The translations under genes were made by a program, and so were the position numbers. The notes under the pieces are model-generated. The model made no database searches, was not told the DNA's origin, and saw only the letters and a list, made by a program, of their open reading frames with translations. 64,000 nucleotides of DNA from Tropicimonas aquimaris (GTDB lineage: Bacteria > Pseudomonadota > Alphaproteobacteria > Rhodobacterales > Rhodobacteraceae), in contig NZ_JBHTJT010000021.1 in NCBI RefSeq assembly GCF_042676185.1, positions 123,756 to 187,755 of the forward strand, given 5' to 3'. Shown in pieces: positions 10,149 through 19,300 of this stretch (within the stretch, counting starts at the first letter, position 1; the number at the start of each line of letters is the position of its first letter).

Positions 10149-10676
10149 CGGAAATCCTTGCTTCTTGCAGTCTGGGTCATGTGCGCCGCGGCACATGGAT
10201 CGCCGATACCATTACCATATGAAATTTGTCGGACAAGATACCTGACTAAATTAATAGGAAAGAGCGACGCAGATTTTTTCATGGTGCCAGGGCGTGCCAA
10301 AACGCCGACCCGCGGATGCGGGAAATCCGGGCAGAGGCGCGCACGCACTTCGGCTGAGTTCGCCGAATCGCGATTGGAGGCGTGGATTCCGGGCTTGAGG
10401 AGGCCGTGAACGGCGCATTCGGGCGCACCGCGACCATTTAGCGCCAACGCCGTCCGCGCTATAGCGCAACCGCGTGACTTGCAACGATCTGCACCCCCCG
10501 GCACGTCTCGGCTTCTGCATGAGGCTTCCGCTGCGTATCGCTACGTCAAGCTTGCGACCGTCAATCAGGAGAAAATATTGGCGCAACCAACCGGCGAGGG
10601 TCATAGTGCTCGAAGTGTGAGCCCTCGTCGTCGAGGCGCCGAGAGGGCCAAAAATCATTCAACTGGGAGTCTGCCA
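10149..10676. other. Divergent intergenic region between imelysin cassette and opp operon
   Basis: A 528-base gene-free stretch. The imelysin-proximal third is AT-rich and carries the sites described separately at 10178-10258. Near oppA there is a hairpin with GCCCTC (10621-10626) and GAGGGC (10643-10648) arms, 28 bases before the start codon, which could sit in the opp leader. A weak promoter-like TTGCGA near 10553 precedes an AT-rich block about 17 bases later. Open frames here are short and lack ribosome sites. Confidence 0.6.
10178..10258 (-). promoter_or_regulatory. Putative promoter and iron-type operator of the imelysin cassette
   Basis: On the minus strand TTGTCC (10236-10231) and TAATGG about 17 bases on resemble -35 and -10 boxes. 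Just upstream is an AT-rich imperfect palindrome CCTGACTAAATTAATAGG (10241-10258), the kind of site used by iron regulators in Rhodobacterales; I cannot check it against a curated consensus. Between promoter and gene lies a perfect inverted repeat CATGTGC/GCACATG with a 6-base spacer (10178-10197). Confidence 0.4.
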
Positions 10677-12293
10677 ATGAACATCAAGGCAACCTTGAAG
10701 CTTTCCGCCGCCGCGCTGGTATTTGCCACCGCCGCGCTGGCCGAGGGCACCCATCCGGTAACCGGCGAGGCACTCGCCGACAACCAGACCTTCTCCTATC
10801 GGCTTCTGGACCAGTTCCCGACGCTCGATCCGCAGCTCAACGAGGAAACCGCCGGTCACCACGTGATCCGCGACCTGTTCGAAGGCCTGATGATCCAGGA
10901 CGCTGACGGCAACCTGATCCCGGGCGTCGCCACGGGCTTCGAGGCCTCCAACAACAACCAGACCTACACCTTCACCCTGCGCCCCGAGGCGAAGTGGTCG
11001 AACGGTGACCCGGTCGTGGCCGAAGACTTCGTCTACGGCTGGCAGCGCGCGGTCGATCCGGCCAACGCCTCGCCCTATGCCTGGTACATGGAGCTGGCCT
11101 CCATCGTGAACGCCAAGGAGATCGTTGCGGGCGAGATGGACCCGACCGAACTCGGCGTGAAGGCGATCGACGATCACACGCTCGAGGTGCAGCTGACCCA
11201 GCCGCTGCCCTACTTCCCGGCGATGACCACCTACGCCACGATGATGCCGGCCCACCGCGCCACCATCGAGGCGCATGGCGCCAAGTGGACCGATCCGGAG
11301 AACATTGTCTCCAACGGTGCCTACGTGCTGACCGAGATGGTGCTGAACGAGTACCACACCCGTGAAAAGAACCCGATGTACTGGGATGCCGACAACGTCA
11401 TCATCGAGAAGACGACCGGCTACGTCATCAACGACGTGAACCAGGCGCTGACCCGCTACAAGGCCGGCGAGATCGACCACTTGGAACCGCTGCCCGACGG
11501 CCAGTTCCCGGTGCTCAAGGAAGAGCGCCCGGACGAGGCGACCTCGGTGCCGCGTCTGTGCTCCTACTACTATGCGTTCAACCTGCGTGACGGCGCCAAG
11601 CCCGAGTTGCAGGACCCGCGCGTCCGGCAGGCGCTGGCCTATGCCGTCGACCGCGACGTGATCGTCAACCAGATCCTCAAGGGCGGCCAGTGGCCGGCCT
11701 ACAACTTCGCCCATCTCAAGACCGCGGGCTTCGAGATGCCCGAGATCGAATACGCCTCCATGAGCCAGGCCGATCGCGACGCGAAGGCCAAGGAGCTGAT
11801 GGAAGAGGCGGGCGTTTCCGACCTGCAGCTCAAGCTGATCTACAACACCTCGGACAGCCACAAGGCGATCGCGACCATCGTCGCGGCGATGTGGAAGCAG
11901 AAGCTGGGTGTCGAGACCACGCTCGAGAACATGGAGTGGAAGACCTATCTCGACGTGCGCCGCGACGGCCAGTTCGACGTTGCCCGCGGCGCCTGGTGCG
12001 CGGATTACAACGAGGCCTCGACCTTCCTCGACCTGCTGACCACGCCGCACGGCTCGAACGACGCGAAATACTCCAGCGCCGAGTATGACGAGCTGATGTC
12101 CACCTCGAAGACCTCGGACAACCCGAACGAGATGTACACCGCGGCCGAGAAGCTGCTGTCGGTCGATATGCCGATCGTGCCGATCTACCACTATGCCAAC
12201 ACCTTCCTGCTGTCCTCGGACGTCAAGGGGTGGCCGTACAACAACGCCGAAAACAACTGGTACTCGAAAGACCTCTACCGCATCGAGAAATAA
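10677..12293 (+). CDS. oppA: Oligopeptide ABC transporter substrate-binding protein
   Basis: A 538-residue periplasmic binding protein of the SBP_bac_5 family. A signal peptide covers about the first 22 residues (cleavage after ALA-EG). Family features include the TLDPQLNEETAGHHVIRDLF segment and NLRDGAKPELQDPRVRQALAYA. Its sequence is closest in style to OppA rather than DppA. ATG at 10677 follows GGGAG by 8 bases. It is the first gene of a five-gene operon with two permeases and two ATPases. Delivers oligopeptides to OppBC; the exact ligand is not readable. Confidence 0.92.
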   Translation: MNIKATLKLSAAALVFATAALAEGTHPVTGEALADNQTFSYRLLDQFPTLDPQLNEETAGHHVIRDLFEGLMIQDADGNLIPGVATGFEASNNNQTYTFTLRPEAKWSNGDPVVAEDFVYGWQRAVDPANASPYAWYMELASIVNAKEIVAGEMDPTELGVKAIDDHTLEVQLTQPLPYFPAMTTYATMMPAHRATIEAHGAKWTDPENIVSNGAYVLTEMVLNEYHTREKNPMYWDADNVIIEKTTGYVINDVNQALTRYKAGEIDHLEPLPDGQFPVLKEERPDEATSVPRLCSYYYAFNLRDGAKPELQDPRVRQALAYAVDRDVIVNQILKGGQWPAYNFAHLKTAGFEMPEIEYASMSQADRDAKAKELMEEAGVSDLQLKLIYNTSDSHKAIATIVAAMWKQKLGVETTLENMEWKTYLDVRRDGQFDVARGAWCADYNEASTFLDLLTTPHGSNDAKYSSAEYDELMSTSKTSDNPNEMYTAAEKLLSVDMPIVPIYHYANTFLLSSDVKGWPYNNAENNWYSKDLYRIEK

Positions 12294-12356
12294 CCAGACC
12301 TTCAGGCAGGGCGCGCGGCAAGGGTCGCGCGCCCGACCCATTTGCAGGCTTCCCCC

Positions 12357-13280
12357 ATGCTGTCCTTCATCATCCGGCGCCTCGCGGTCGCCATCCCGAC
12401 GCTCCTGTTCCTCGTCGTCCTGTCCTACCTGATCATGTACGCCGCGCCCGGCGGGCCCTTCGACATGGAGCGGCCCCTGCCGCCCGCGATCATGGCCAAC
12501 CTCGAAGCCAAGTACGGGCTCGACAAGCCGCTGGTCGTGCAGATGTTCAACTATGTCTGGAACGTCGTGGTGCATTTCGATTTCGGGCCGTCCTTCATCT
12601 ACAAGGACCAGACGGTGAACGACATCATCGCCCAGGGCTTCCCGGTGACGCTGACCTACGGCTTCTGGTCCTTCGTGGTGGCCACGGTCGTCGGCATGTC
12701 GCTGGGGATCATGGCGGCCGTCTATCACAATTCCTGGCTCGACTACCTCGCCGTCGGCATCTCGGTCGGCGCGCAGGTGCTGCCCAACTTCGTTATGGCG
12801 CCGATCCTTGTGCTGGTGTTCACGCTTTGGCTCGGCTGGCTACCGGGCGGCGGCTGGCAGGGGGGCCAGTGGCAATACATCGTGATGCCGGTGATCGCGC
12901 TCTCGACCTCCTTCATGGCCTCGATCGCGCGGCTCACCCGCTCGTCGATGCTGGAAGTGCTCAACGCCAACTACATCCGCACCGCACGGGCCAAGGGCCT
13001 TCCGATGCGGCGGGTGATCTTCCGCCACGCGCTCAAGCCCGCGCTGCTGCCGGTGATCTCCTACCTCGGGCCGGCTTTCGTCGGCATGATCACCGGGTCG
13101 GTGGTCATCGACATGTATTTCTCCACCGGCGGCATCGGCGTGTTCTTCGTCAATTCGGCGCTCAACCGGGACTACTCGGTGATCATGGGGATCACCATCC
13201 TGACCGGCGCGCTGACCGTCCTTTTCAACCTCGTGGTCGATATCCTCTACGCCTGGATCGACCCCAAGATCCGATACTGA
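12357..13280 (+). CDS. oppB: Oligopeptide ABC transporter permease OppB
   Basis: A 307-residue inner-membrane permease with the N-terminal signature MLSFIIRRLAVAIPTL, six predicted helices and the BPD_transp_1 EAA loop (NYIRTARAKGLPMRRVIFRH) near residue 205. I preferred the ATG at 12357 over one 15 bases upstream, because family members begin at this hydrophobic segment. It lies 63 bases after oppA and 8 bases before oppC. With OppC it forms the transmembrane channel. Confidence 0.92.
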   Translation: MLSFIIRRLAVAIPTLLFLVVLSYLIMYAAPGGPFDMERPLPPAIMANLEAKYGLDKPLVVQMFNYVWNVVVHFDFGPSFIYKDQTVNDIIAQGFPVTLTYGFWSFVVATVVGMSLGIMAAVYHNSWLDYLAVGISVGAQVLPNFVMAPILVLVFTLWLGWLPGGGWQGGQWQYIVMPVIALSTSFMASIARLTRSSMLEVLNANYIRTARAKGLPMRRVIFRHALKPALLPVISYLGPAFVGMITGSVVIDMYFSTGGIGVFFVNSALNRDYSVIMGITILTGALTVLFNLVVDILYAWIDPKIRY

Positions 13281-13288
13281 GGCCGCCC

Positions 13289-14233
13289 ATGCTGCTCAAC
13301 CGCAAGGCCGCCGCCGACCTCGCCAGCGCCGACATGGCGCCGGCCATCGAGGGCCGGTCCCTCTGGGCCGACGCCCGCATCCGCTTCTTCCGCAACAAGG
13401 CCGCCGTCGCCGGGTTGATCGTACTGATCCTCGTCGCCCTCTTCGCCGCCTTCGGCAGCCACCTGTCCGCCTGGTCCAACGAGGAGGTCGACTGGTCCGT
13501 GCTTGGCCAGGTCGAGACCATGGGCAAGCCGACCCTGTTCGGCGGGCCCGCCGGCGACAAGCCGCACTTTTTCGGCACCGACGAGCTGGGCCGCGACCTC
13601 TTCGCCCGCACCGTGCAGGGCACCCAGATCTCGCTGATGGTCGGCCTGATCGGCGCGCTGATCGCCGTGTTCGTGGGCACGATCTATGGCGCCACGGCCG
13701 GCTATTACGGCGGGCGCACCGACAGCGTGATGATGCGCATCGTCGACGTGCTGATGTCGGTGCCTTACATGTTCGTGCTGATCCTGCTGCTGGTCGTCTT
13801 CGGCCGGTCGGTGCTCATGCTCTTCGTCGGCATCGGCCTGATCTCCTGGCTCGACATGGCGCGGATCGCCCGCGGCCAGACGCTCTCGATCAAGAACAAG
13901 GAGTTCGTGGAGGCCGCCCACGCCATCGGCGTCCGCCCCTCGACCATCATCCGCCGCCACATCGTGCCGAACCTGCTTGGCGTGGTGATCGTCTATGCCA
14001 CGCTGCTGGTGCCCTCGATGATCATCTACGAGAGCTTCATCTCCTTCCTGGGCCTCGGCGTGCAGGAGCCCAACACCTCCTGGGGAGCGCTGATCAGCCA
14101 GGGCGCGAGCCAGATGCAATACGGCACGCTCTGGATGCTCGGCTTCCCTCTCTTCTTCTTCGTCATCACGCTCTTCGCCTTCTTCTTCGTCGGCGACGGT
14201 CTGCGCGATGCGCTCGACCCGAAGGATCGCTGA
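13289..14233 (+). CDS. oppC: Oligopeptide ABC transporter permease OppC
   Basis: A 314-residue inner-membrane permease. The cytoplasmic N-terminus (about 45 residues) precedes the first helix, as usual for OppC. The conserved periplasmic motif FGTDELGRDLFAR is near residue 93 and the EAA loop (EFVEAAHAIGVRPSTIIRRH) near residue 210. It starts 8 bases after oppB and ends 3 bases before oppD, so the operon is tightly packed. Partner of OppB. Confidence 0.93.
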   Translation: MLLNRKAAADLASADMAPAIEGRSLWADARIRFFRNKAAVAGLIVLILVALFAAFGSHLSAWSNEEVDWSVLGQVETMGKPTLFGGPAGDKPHFFGTDELGRDLFARTVQGTQISLMVGLIGALIAVFVGTIYGATAGYYGGRTDSVMMRIVDVLMSVPYMFVLILLLVVFGRSVLMLFVGIGLISWLDMARIARGQTLSIKNKEFVEAAHAIGVRPSTIIRRHIVPNLLGVVIVYATLLVPSMIIYESFISFLGLGVQEPNTSWGALISQGASQMQYGTLWMLGFPLFFFVITLFAFFFVGDGLRDALDPKDR

Positions 14234-14236
14234 CCC

Positions 14237-15205
14237 ATGGCGCTGCTTGAAATCAAGGACCTCAGCGTCAAGTTCGAGACCAACGACGGGATCGTGTCGG
14301 CGGTCAACGGGGTCTCCTTCAACGTGGATCAGGGCGACACGCTCGCCATCGTCGGCGAGAGCGGGTCGGGCAAGAGCCAGACCGCCTTCGCCGCCATAGG
14401 CCTGCTGGCCCGCAACGGGCGCTCCGCCGGTTCGGTCAAGTGGGACGGACAGGAGATCCTTAACCTGCCGGAAGCAAAGCTGAACCGGATCCGCGCCTCC
14501 GAGATCGCGATGATCTTCCAGGATCCGATGACCTCGCTGAACCCGTTCCTGAAGGTCTCTGAGCAGATGGAAGAGGTGCTGACCCTGCACCGGGGCATGT
14601 CCCGGCGCGAGGCCCGCGCCGAGTGCATCCGTATGCTCGACGCGGTGCGCATCCCCGATGCGGCGGCGCGGATCACCATGTATCCGCACGAGTTCTCCGG
14701 CGGCATGCGGCAGCGGATCATGATCGCCATGTCGCTGCTCTGCCGTCCGCGCCTGCTGATCGCCGACGAGCCGACCACGGCGCTCGACGTGACCGTGCAG
14801 GCGCAGATCATGGACCTGCTGCGCGACATCAAGAACGAGTTCAACACCGCGCTGATCCTCATCACCCACGACCTCGGCATCGTCGCCGGCTCCTGCGATC
14901 GGACGATGGTGATGTATGGCGGGCGGATCATGGAGCGCGGGCTGACCTCGGAGATCTTCGAGCATCCCACGCATCCCTATACGCTGGGCCTGCTCGAGGC
15001 GGTGCCGCGGCTCGACCGCAAGGAAGAGGTGCTGCCGACCATCCCCGGCGAGCCGCCCGACATGCTGCGGGGCTTCAAGGGGTGCCCGTTCGAGCCGCGC
15101 TGCCCGCTGCGCATGGAGCATTGCGCGACCGAACCGCCGGCATTGGAACGCCAGTCGGCGACGCGCGTGCGCGCCTGTCACCGCAAACCGGAGGAGGTAG
15201 CATGA
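14237..15205 (+). CDS. oppD: Oligopeptide ABC transporter ATP-binding protein OppD
   Basis: A 322-residue ATPase with Walker A GESGSGKSQT near residues 40-49, signature FSGGMRQR and Walker B LLIADEPTTALD. The C-terminal oligo_HPY domain has the cysteine pattern CPFEPRCPLRMEHC, which in homologues binds an iron-sulfur cluster. Start is 3 bases after oppC; the stop overlaps oppF (ATGA). Works with OppF to power peptide uptake. Confidence 0.94.
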   Translation: MALLEIKDLSVKFETNDGIVSAVNGVSFNVDQGDTLAIVGESGSGKSQTAFAAIGLLARNGRSAGSVKWDGQEILNLPEAKLNRIRASEIAMIFQDPMTSLNPFLKVSEQMEEVLTLHRGMSRREARAECIRMLDAVRIPDAAARITMYPHEFSGGMRQRIMIAMSLLCRPRLLIADEPTTALDVTVQAQIMDLLRDIKNEFNTALILITHDLGIVAGSCDRTMVMYGGRIMERGLTSEIFEHPTHPYTLGLLEAVPRLDRKEEVLPTIPGEPPDMLRGFKGCPFEPRCPLRMEHCATEPPALERQSATRVRACHRKPEEVA

Positions 15206-16212
15206 GCGATGCGCCCCTGCTGAAGGTCGAGGATCTTCAGGTCACGTTCGATGTGCGCCCGCGCGGCGCCTGGCCCTGGACCCCGTCGCTCAAGTTGCAC
15301 GCCGTGGGCGGCGTGAGCTTCGAGCTGGAGAAGGGTGAGACGCTGGGGATCGTGGGCGAGTCCGGCTCCGGCAAGTCCACCGTGGCCCGCGCCATCATCA
15401 ACACCATCCCCGCCTCCGGCGGCCGCATCCTCTGGAAGGGCCAGGACCTGCTGACGATGAACACCGGCGACCGTCGGCGGCACCGGCAGGTCGCGCAGAT
15501 GGTCTTCCAGGACCCGCTCGCGGCGCTCAACCCGCGGATGAAGGTCGGAGAGATCATCGCCGAGCCGCTGGTGACCCACAAACCCGAGACCAAGAAGGCC
15601 GAGGTCAAGCGGCGCGTGGGCGAGCTGATGGAGCGCGTCGGCCTGCTACCGAACCAGATCAACCGCTACCCGCACGAATTTTCCGGCGGCCAGTGCCAGC
15701 GGATCGGGATCGCCCGCGCACTGATCCTGAATCCGGAACTGGTGATCTGCGACGAGCCGGTCTCGGCGCTCGACGTCTCGGTGCAGGCGCAAGTGATCAA
15801 CCTGCTGGCCGAGCTGCAGCGCGACCTCGGGCTGTCGCTGATCTTCATCGCTCACGACCTCAGCGTGGTGAAGCACATCTCGGACCGCATCCTGGTGATG
15901 TATCTCGGCCGGGTAATGGAGACGGCGCAGGCCGACGAGCTGATCGAACACCCGGTCCACCCTTACACCCGCTCGCTGGTGCAGGCGGTGCCGATCCCCG
16001 ATCCCAAGGTCGAGCTCGCCCGCGAGCATCCGGTGCTCGAAGGCGATCTGCCCTCGCCGCTGAAGCCGCCGTCCGGCTGCGTCTTCCGCACCCGCTGCCC
16101 GCTCGCGAAACCGGCCTGCGCCGCGGGGCTGCCGGAGATGCTGCCAGTCGGGCCCGGACATCACTCCGCCTGTCCGGTGACGGCGATGGAGGGCCGGGCA
16201 GAGCTCGCTTGA
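15202..16212 (+). CDS. oppF: Oligopeptide ABC transporter ATP-binding protein OppF
   Basis: A 336-residue ATPase with Walker A GESGSGKST, signature FSGGQCQRIGIARAL and Walker B LVICDEPVSALDVS. A C-terminal oligo_HPY domain has cysteines in CVFRTRCPLAKPAC. Residues 14-25 hold an insertion (RPRGAWPWTPSLK) before the conserved HAVGGVSF strand, common in OppF. ATG overlaps the oppD stop and has GGAGG upstream. Last gene of the operon, followed by a strong terminator. Confidence 0.94.
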   Translation: MSDAPLLKVEDLQVTFDVRPRGAWPWTPSLKLHAVGGVSFELEKGETLGIVGESGSGKSTVARAIINTIPASGGRILWKGQDLLTMNTGDRRRHRQVAQMVFQDPLAALNPRMKVGEIIAEPLVTHKPETKKAEVKRRVGELMERVGLLPNQINRYPHEFSGGQCQRIGIARALILNPELVICDEPVSALDVSVQAQVINLLAELQRDLGLSLIFIAHDLSVVKHISDRILVMYLGRVMETAQADELIEHPVHPYTRSLVQAVPIPDPKVELAREHPVLEGDLPSPLKPPSGCVFRTRCPLAKPACAAGLPEMLPVGPGHHSACPVTAMEGRAELA

Positions 16213-16231
16213 GGCCTTAAAGGACCTGAAA

Positions 16232-16265
16232 AGGGCGCGTCGGATCCTCCGGCGCGCCCTTTTTT
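16232..16265 (+). terminator. Rho-independent terminator of the opp operon
   Basis: A 13-bp stem AGGGCGCGTCGGA/TCCGGCGCGCCCT with one G-T pair and a 3-base loop, followed by six T residues (16260-16265). It starts 20 bases after the oppF stop. The structure is also followed closely by the end of the convergent mscS gene. Confidence 0.9.
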
Positions 16266-16315
16266 GCAGGATACGAAACAGTGGGGCGGGTCATGCCGCC
16301 CAACGCTGGGTTGGC

Positions 16316-17794
16316 TCAGGTCTCGTCGTCCTTTGCGCCGTCGTCCCCGGTCGCATAGTCCACGGGGGCCTCTGCGCTGCTGCCGGACCCGCCGGAGGCC
16401 AGCATCGGAGCCGCGGCGGCGCCGGCCGGCATCTTGATGTGCATGTCCGTCTGCGGGAACGGGATCGAGATGCCGTTGGCGTCGAAGGCTTCCTTCACCG
16501 AACGGTTCAGGTCCCACAGCACCGACCAGTAATCGGCGCTCTTTGTCCAGGGCCGGACGATGAAGTTGACCGAGCTGTCGGCCAGCGCGCCGACCCGGAT
16601 CACAGGCGCGGGGTCCTTCAGAACCGCCGGATGCGACGTTACGACCTCCTCGAGCACCTGCTGGGCCTTCTCGATGGAATCCTCGTAGCCGATGCCGAAC
16701 TGCATATCGACGCGGCGGATGTCGGAGGCGGTGGTGTTGGTGATCACGTCGCCCCAGACCTTGGAGTTGGGGATCACGATCACCTGGTTGTCGGGCGTGG
16801 TGACCGTGGTGGAGACCACCGAGACCGACTTGACCGTCCCCGAGGTTCCGCCCGCTGTGATGTAGTCGCCCTCGTCGAAGGGCCGGTTGATCATGATCAT
16901 CAGGCCCGCGGCGAGGTTGCCCAGCGTGTCCTGCATCGCAAAGGCGATGATGAAGGAGGCACCACCGACGACCGCGAAGAGCGGCGAGATGTCGACGCCG
17001 AGCGCCGAGAGCACGATCATCAGCCCGATTGCGACGGTCACCCAGTAGACGACCATCGCGAGGAAGGCCTGCAGCAGCTTGGATAGGTCCGGGATCTTTC
17101 CGAACAGGCGCCTTGCATAGGAGCGAACGAACCGGGCGACGATGAGCAGCGCCAGGAAGGCCGCGCCGATGATCGCCACGTTCTTGGCGATGCGCAGGCC
17201 CCCATCCTCGGAGGTCGTCCAGTTGGCCGCCATCCGCAGCAGCGCCTGCCAGTCGGCGCGCTGCGTCTCCTCGACGAGGATCGCGCTGCGGTAGTTGCGG
17301 AGCGATGCGACGGTTGCTTCGTCCCCGCCCTTCTTCTCGAGAGCGTCGATCACGGCGCTGTAGCGGTCGAAACCGTTCCCGCGCACGTCATTGAGCTCCA
17401 CGATCGAATTTATGTCCGCCTCGGTCGCCTCCTTGCCGCCGGTGCGCGAGGCGATGGTGGCCTCAACGACGGCGGAAGTCTGTTCCTGAACGATGCCCTG
17501 CCAGGTCTCCGCCAGCGCGGTGAGCTGATCTGCCGTGAGAGGCAGCAGGCGCAGCTCGAATTCCTCGAGATCCATCGTCAGGCTGGTCAACTCCTCGGGA
17601 TAGCTCGGTGGTTCCTCGGCCGGAGCCTCCTCGGCCGCGGGCGCTTCGGCGGGGGGGGCGGTTGCCGTGTCCTCGGCAGCAGGCGGGGTCTGGGCTGCCA
17701 GTGGCAGCGCCCAGGCCACGGCGACCGCCACGGTCACGCATGCCAGCAGCGTCAAGATCCGGCTCGCCACGTTCCCAATTCCGGAGTGGATCAT
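16316..17794 (-). CDS. Mechanosensitive ion channel protein, MscS family
   Basis: A 492-residue protein. A signal peptide (to about AAQ at 35) is followed by an Ala/Glu/Pro-rich linker, a periplasmic helical domain (about 65-205), three hydrophobic helices (about 215-310) and the MscS pore and beta domains (GGASFIIAFAMQDTLGNLAAG, then the NRPFDEGDYI and VIVIPNS motifs). It should open under membrane tension to release osmolytes during osmotic downshift. GAGGAG lies 8 bases before the ATG. It is divergent from the pqi operon. Substantially longer than E. coli MscS (286 residues), owing to the periplasmic domain. Confidence 0.9.
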   Translation of the reverse strand: MIHSGIGNVASRILTLLACVTVAVAVAWALPLAAQTPPAAEDTATAPPAEAPAAEEAPAEEPPSYPEELTSLTMDLEEFELRLLPLTADQLTALAETWQGIVQEQTSAVVEATIASRTGGKEATEADINSIVELNDVRGNGFDRYSAVIDALEKKGGDEATVASLRNYRSAILVEETQRADWQALLRMAANWTTSEDGGLRIAKNVAIIGAAFLALLIVARFVRSYARRLFGKIPDLSKLLQAFLAMVVYWVTVAIGLMIVLSALGVDISPLFAVVGGASFIIAFAMQDTLGNLAAGLMIMINRPFDEGDYITAGGTSGTVKSVSVVSTTVTTPDNQVIVIPNSKVWGDVITNTTASDIRRVDMQFGIGYEDSIEKAQQVLEEVVTSHPAVLKDPAPVIRVGALADSSVNFIVRPWTKSADYWSVLWDLNRSVKEAFDANGISIPFPQTDMHIKMPAGAAAAPMLASGGSGSSAEAPVDYATGDDGAKDDET

Positions 17795-17970
17795 TGGTCG
17801 TCTCCTCGATCTCTGCGGTTCGGGCCGATCCCGTTCGCATGTCGGCCCGGCGCCACCATGCACAGGTCGGGACCGAGACGAAAGGCCCAGTCTCCCGCGG
17901 CGCATGTGTGACCATTGCGCAAGCCGCAGCGAATGGTAGGGTGCGCACCGAATTAGACCAGCGAGAGCCC

Positions 17971-18660
17971 GTGACGCATTCCCCGACAATCGACGACGAT
18001 CTGGAAGACCTGATCGCCTGTCCCACCTGCGATGCGCTGTATCGAGTGGCCGCTCCGGGGAATGGCGAGCGGGCAGTCTGCGCGCGCTGCCACCACGTGC
18101 TGATCGCTCCGGTGGAAGGCGCGATCCTCAGAGTCGTCGCACTTGCCCTGACGGTCGTGATCCTTCTGGTGACCGCGCTCTTCATGCCGTTCCTGAGCAT
18201 CGAGGCCTCGGGCCTGCACAATGCGACCTCGATCTTTGAGGCGGCGCTGGCGTTTTCCCGGGCGCACATGGTTGTGCTGTCGCTGGCAGTGATATCGCTC
18301 ATCATCTTCATCCCGATCCTGCGGGCGCTGCTGCTGATCTACGTGCTGACACCTCTGATGTTGCGCCGCCGGCCATGGCCGGGAGCGCGCACCGCGTTCC
18401 GGCTCTCGGAACACCTCCGGCCCTGGTCGATGGCCGAGATCTTTGTGCTCGGCGTCGGGGTGGCGCTGGTCAAGATCACCGCGATGGCCCATGTGGAACT
18501 CGGGATGGCCTTCTGGCTCTTTGCCCTTCTGGTCGTGGTGACAGTGTTCCAGGATGGATACCTTTGCCGCTGGTCGATCTGGCACGCGCTGGAGGAGTCG
18601 CCGGATCCGGAGGCGCCGATGTCGATCGCGCAGCCCGACGAGGTGCACGCCCATGGCTGA
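17971..18660 (+). CDS. pqiA: Paraquat-inducible protein A, first half (PqiA-like)
   Basis: A 229-residue inner-membrane protein with an N-terminal zinc-ribbon (CPTC and CARC pairs near residues 18 and 36) and four hydrophobic helices. E. coli PqiA contains two such units in one chain; here the units are separate genes, this one and the next. Start is a GTG at 17971 (MTHSPTIDDD). PqiA is the inner-membrane partner of the PqiB MCE tunnel for lipid transfer between membranes. It overlaps the next gene by 8 bases. Confidence 0.85.
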   Translation: MTHSPTIDDDLEDLIACPTCDALYRVAAPGNGERAVCARCHHVLIAPVEGAILRVVALALTVVILLVTALFMPFLSIEASGLHNATSIFEAALAFSRAHMVVLSLAVISLIIFIPILRALLLIYVLTPLMLRRRPWPGARTAFRLSEHLRPWSMAEIFVLGVGVALVKITAMAHVELGMAFWLFALLVVVTVFQDGYLCRWSIWHALEESPDPEAPMSIAQPDEVHAHG

Positions 18661-19300
18661 GGCGCATCCGATGCACCTGTTGACGGCACGCGATGCGGGG
18701 ATGGTGGCCTGCACCGATTGCACGCGGGTCTGGCCGCTGGAAACCGAGCGCTGCCCGCGTTGCGGCGCCAAGCTCGTTTCGCGCGACCGCCACAGCCTCA
18801 GCCGGGTCTGGGCCTGGTGGGTCGTCGGGCTGATCTGCTACTTCCCCGCGAACCTGTATCCGATGCTCAACACGACATTCATGGGCAAGACATCGGGCGA
18901 CACGATCGTCGGCGGCGCTGTGACGCTGGCAATGCATGGCGCGATCCCGGTGGCGCTCGTCATCCTGATCGCCTCGGTGGCGATCCCGATGGGCAAGTTC
19001 GTCGCCGTCGCCTATCTCGCGCTGTCGGTGCAGCGCGGCTGGCACACCAGCAAACTCCGTCGCACACAGCTCTACGAGATGGTGGAATTCATCGGCCGGT
19101 GGTCGATGATCGACGTTTTCGTCGTCGCTGTGCTCTCGGCCCTTGTGCAGCTATCCGTCGTGGTTTCGATCCAACCCGGCCCGGCGGCCCTGAATTTTGC
19201 GCTTTCGGTGGTGTTCACCATGCTCTCGGCCCGGTCCTTCGACAGCCGGCTGATCTGGGACAGCATCGAACGCGACGGTGAAGAGGAAGACCTGACGTGA
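18653..19300 (+). CDS. pqiA: Paraquat-inducible protein A, second half (PqiA-like)
   Basis: A 215-residue membrane protein with its own zinc-ribbon (CTDC near residue 20, CPRC near residue 34) and four helices including the family motif YFPANLYPMLNTT. It matches the C-terminal half of PqiA. It overlaps the upstream half by 8 bases and the downstream pqiB by 4 bases, so the three are surely translated from one message. Together with the preceding gene it replaces a single fused PqiA. Confidence 0.87.
   Translation: MAEAHPMHLLTARDAGMVACTDCTRVWPLETERCPRCGAKLVSRDRHSLSRVWAWWVVGLICYFPANLYPMLNTTFMGKTSGDTIVGGAVTLAMHGAIPVALVILIASVAIPMGKFVAVAYLALSVQRGWHTSKLRRTQLYEMVEFIGRWSMIDVFVVAVLSALVQLSVVVSIQPGPAALNFALSVVFTMLSARSFDSRLIWDSIERDGEEEDLT

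Noticed and set aside
10659..12728. Long open frame on the minus strand opposite oppA
   Set aside because: It mirrors the oppA codons in a GC-rich genome, has no recognisable domain or ribosome site, and is rich in low-complexity His/Arg/Gly runs.
13247..15181. 640-codon minus-strand open frame opposite oppC-oppD
   Set aside because: Antisense shadow with repeats of Asp, His and Glu and no homology I recognise.
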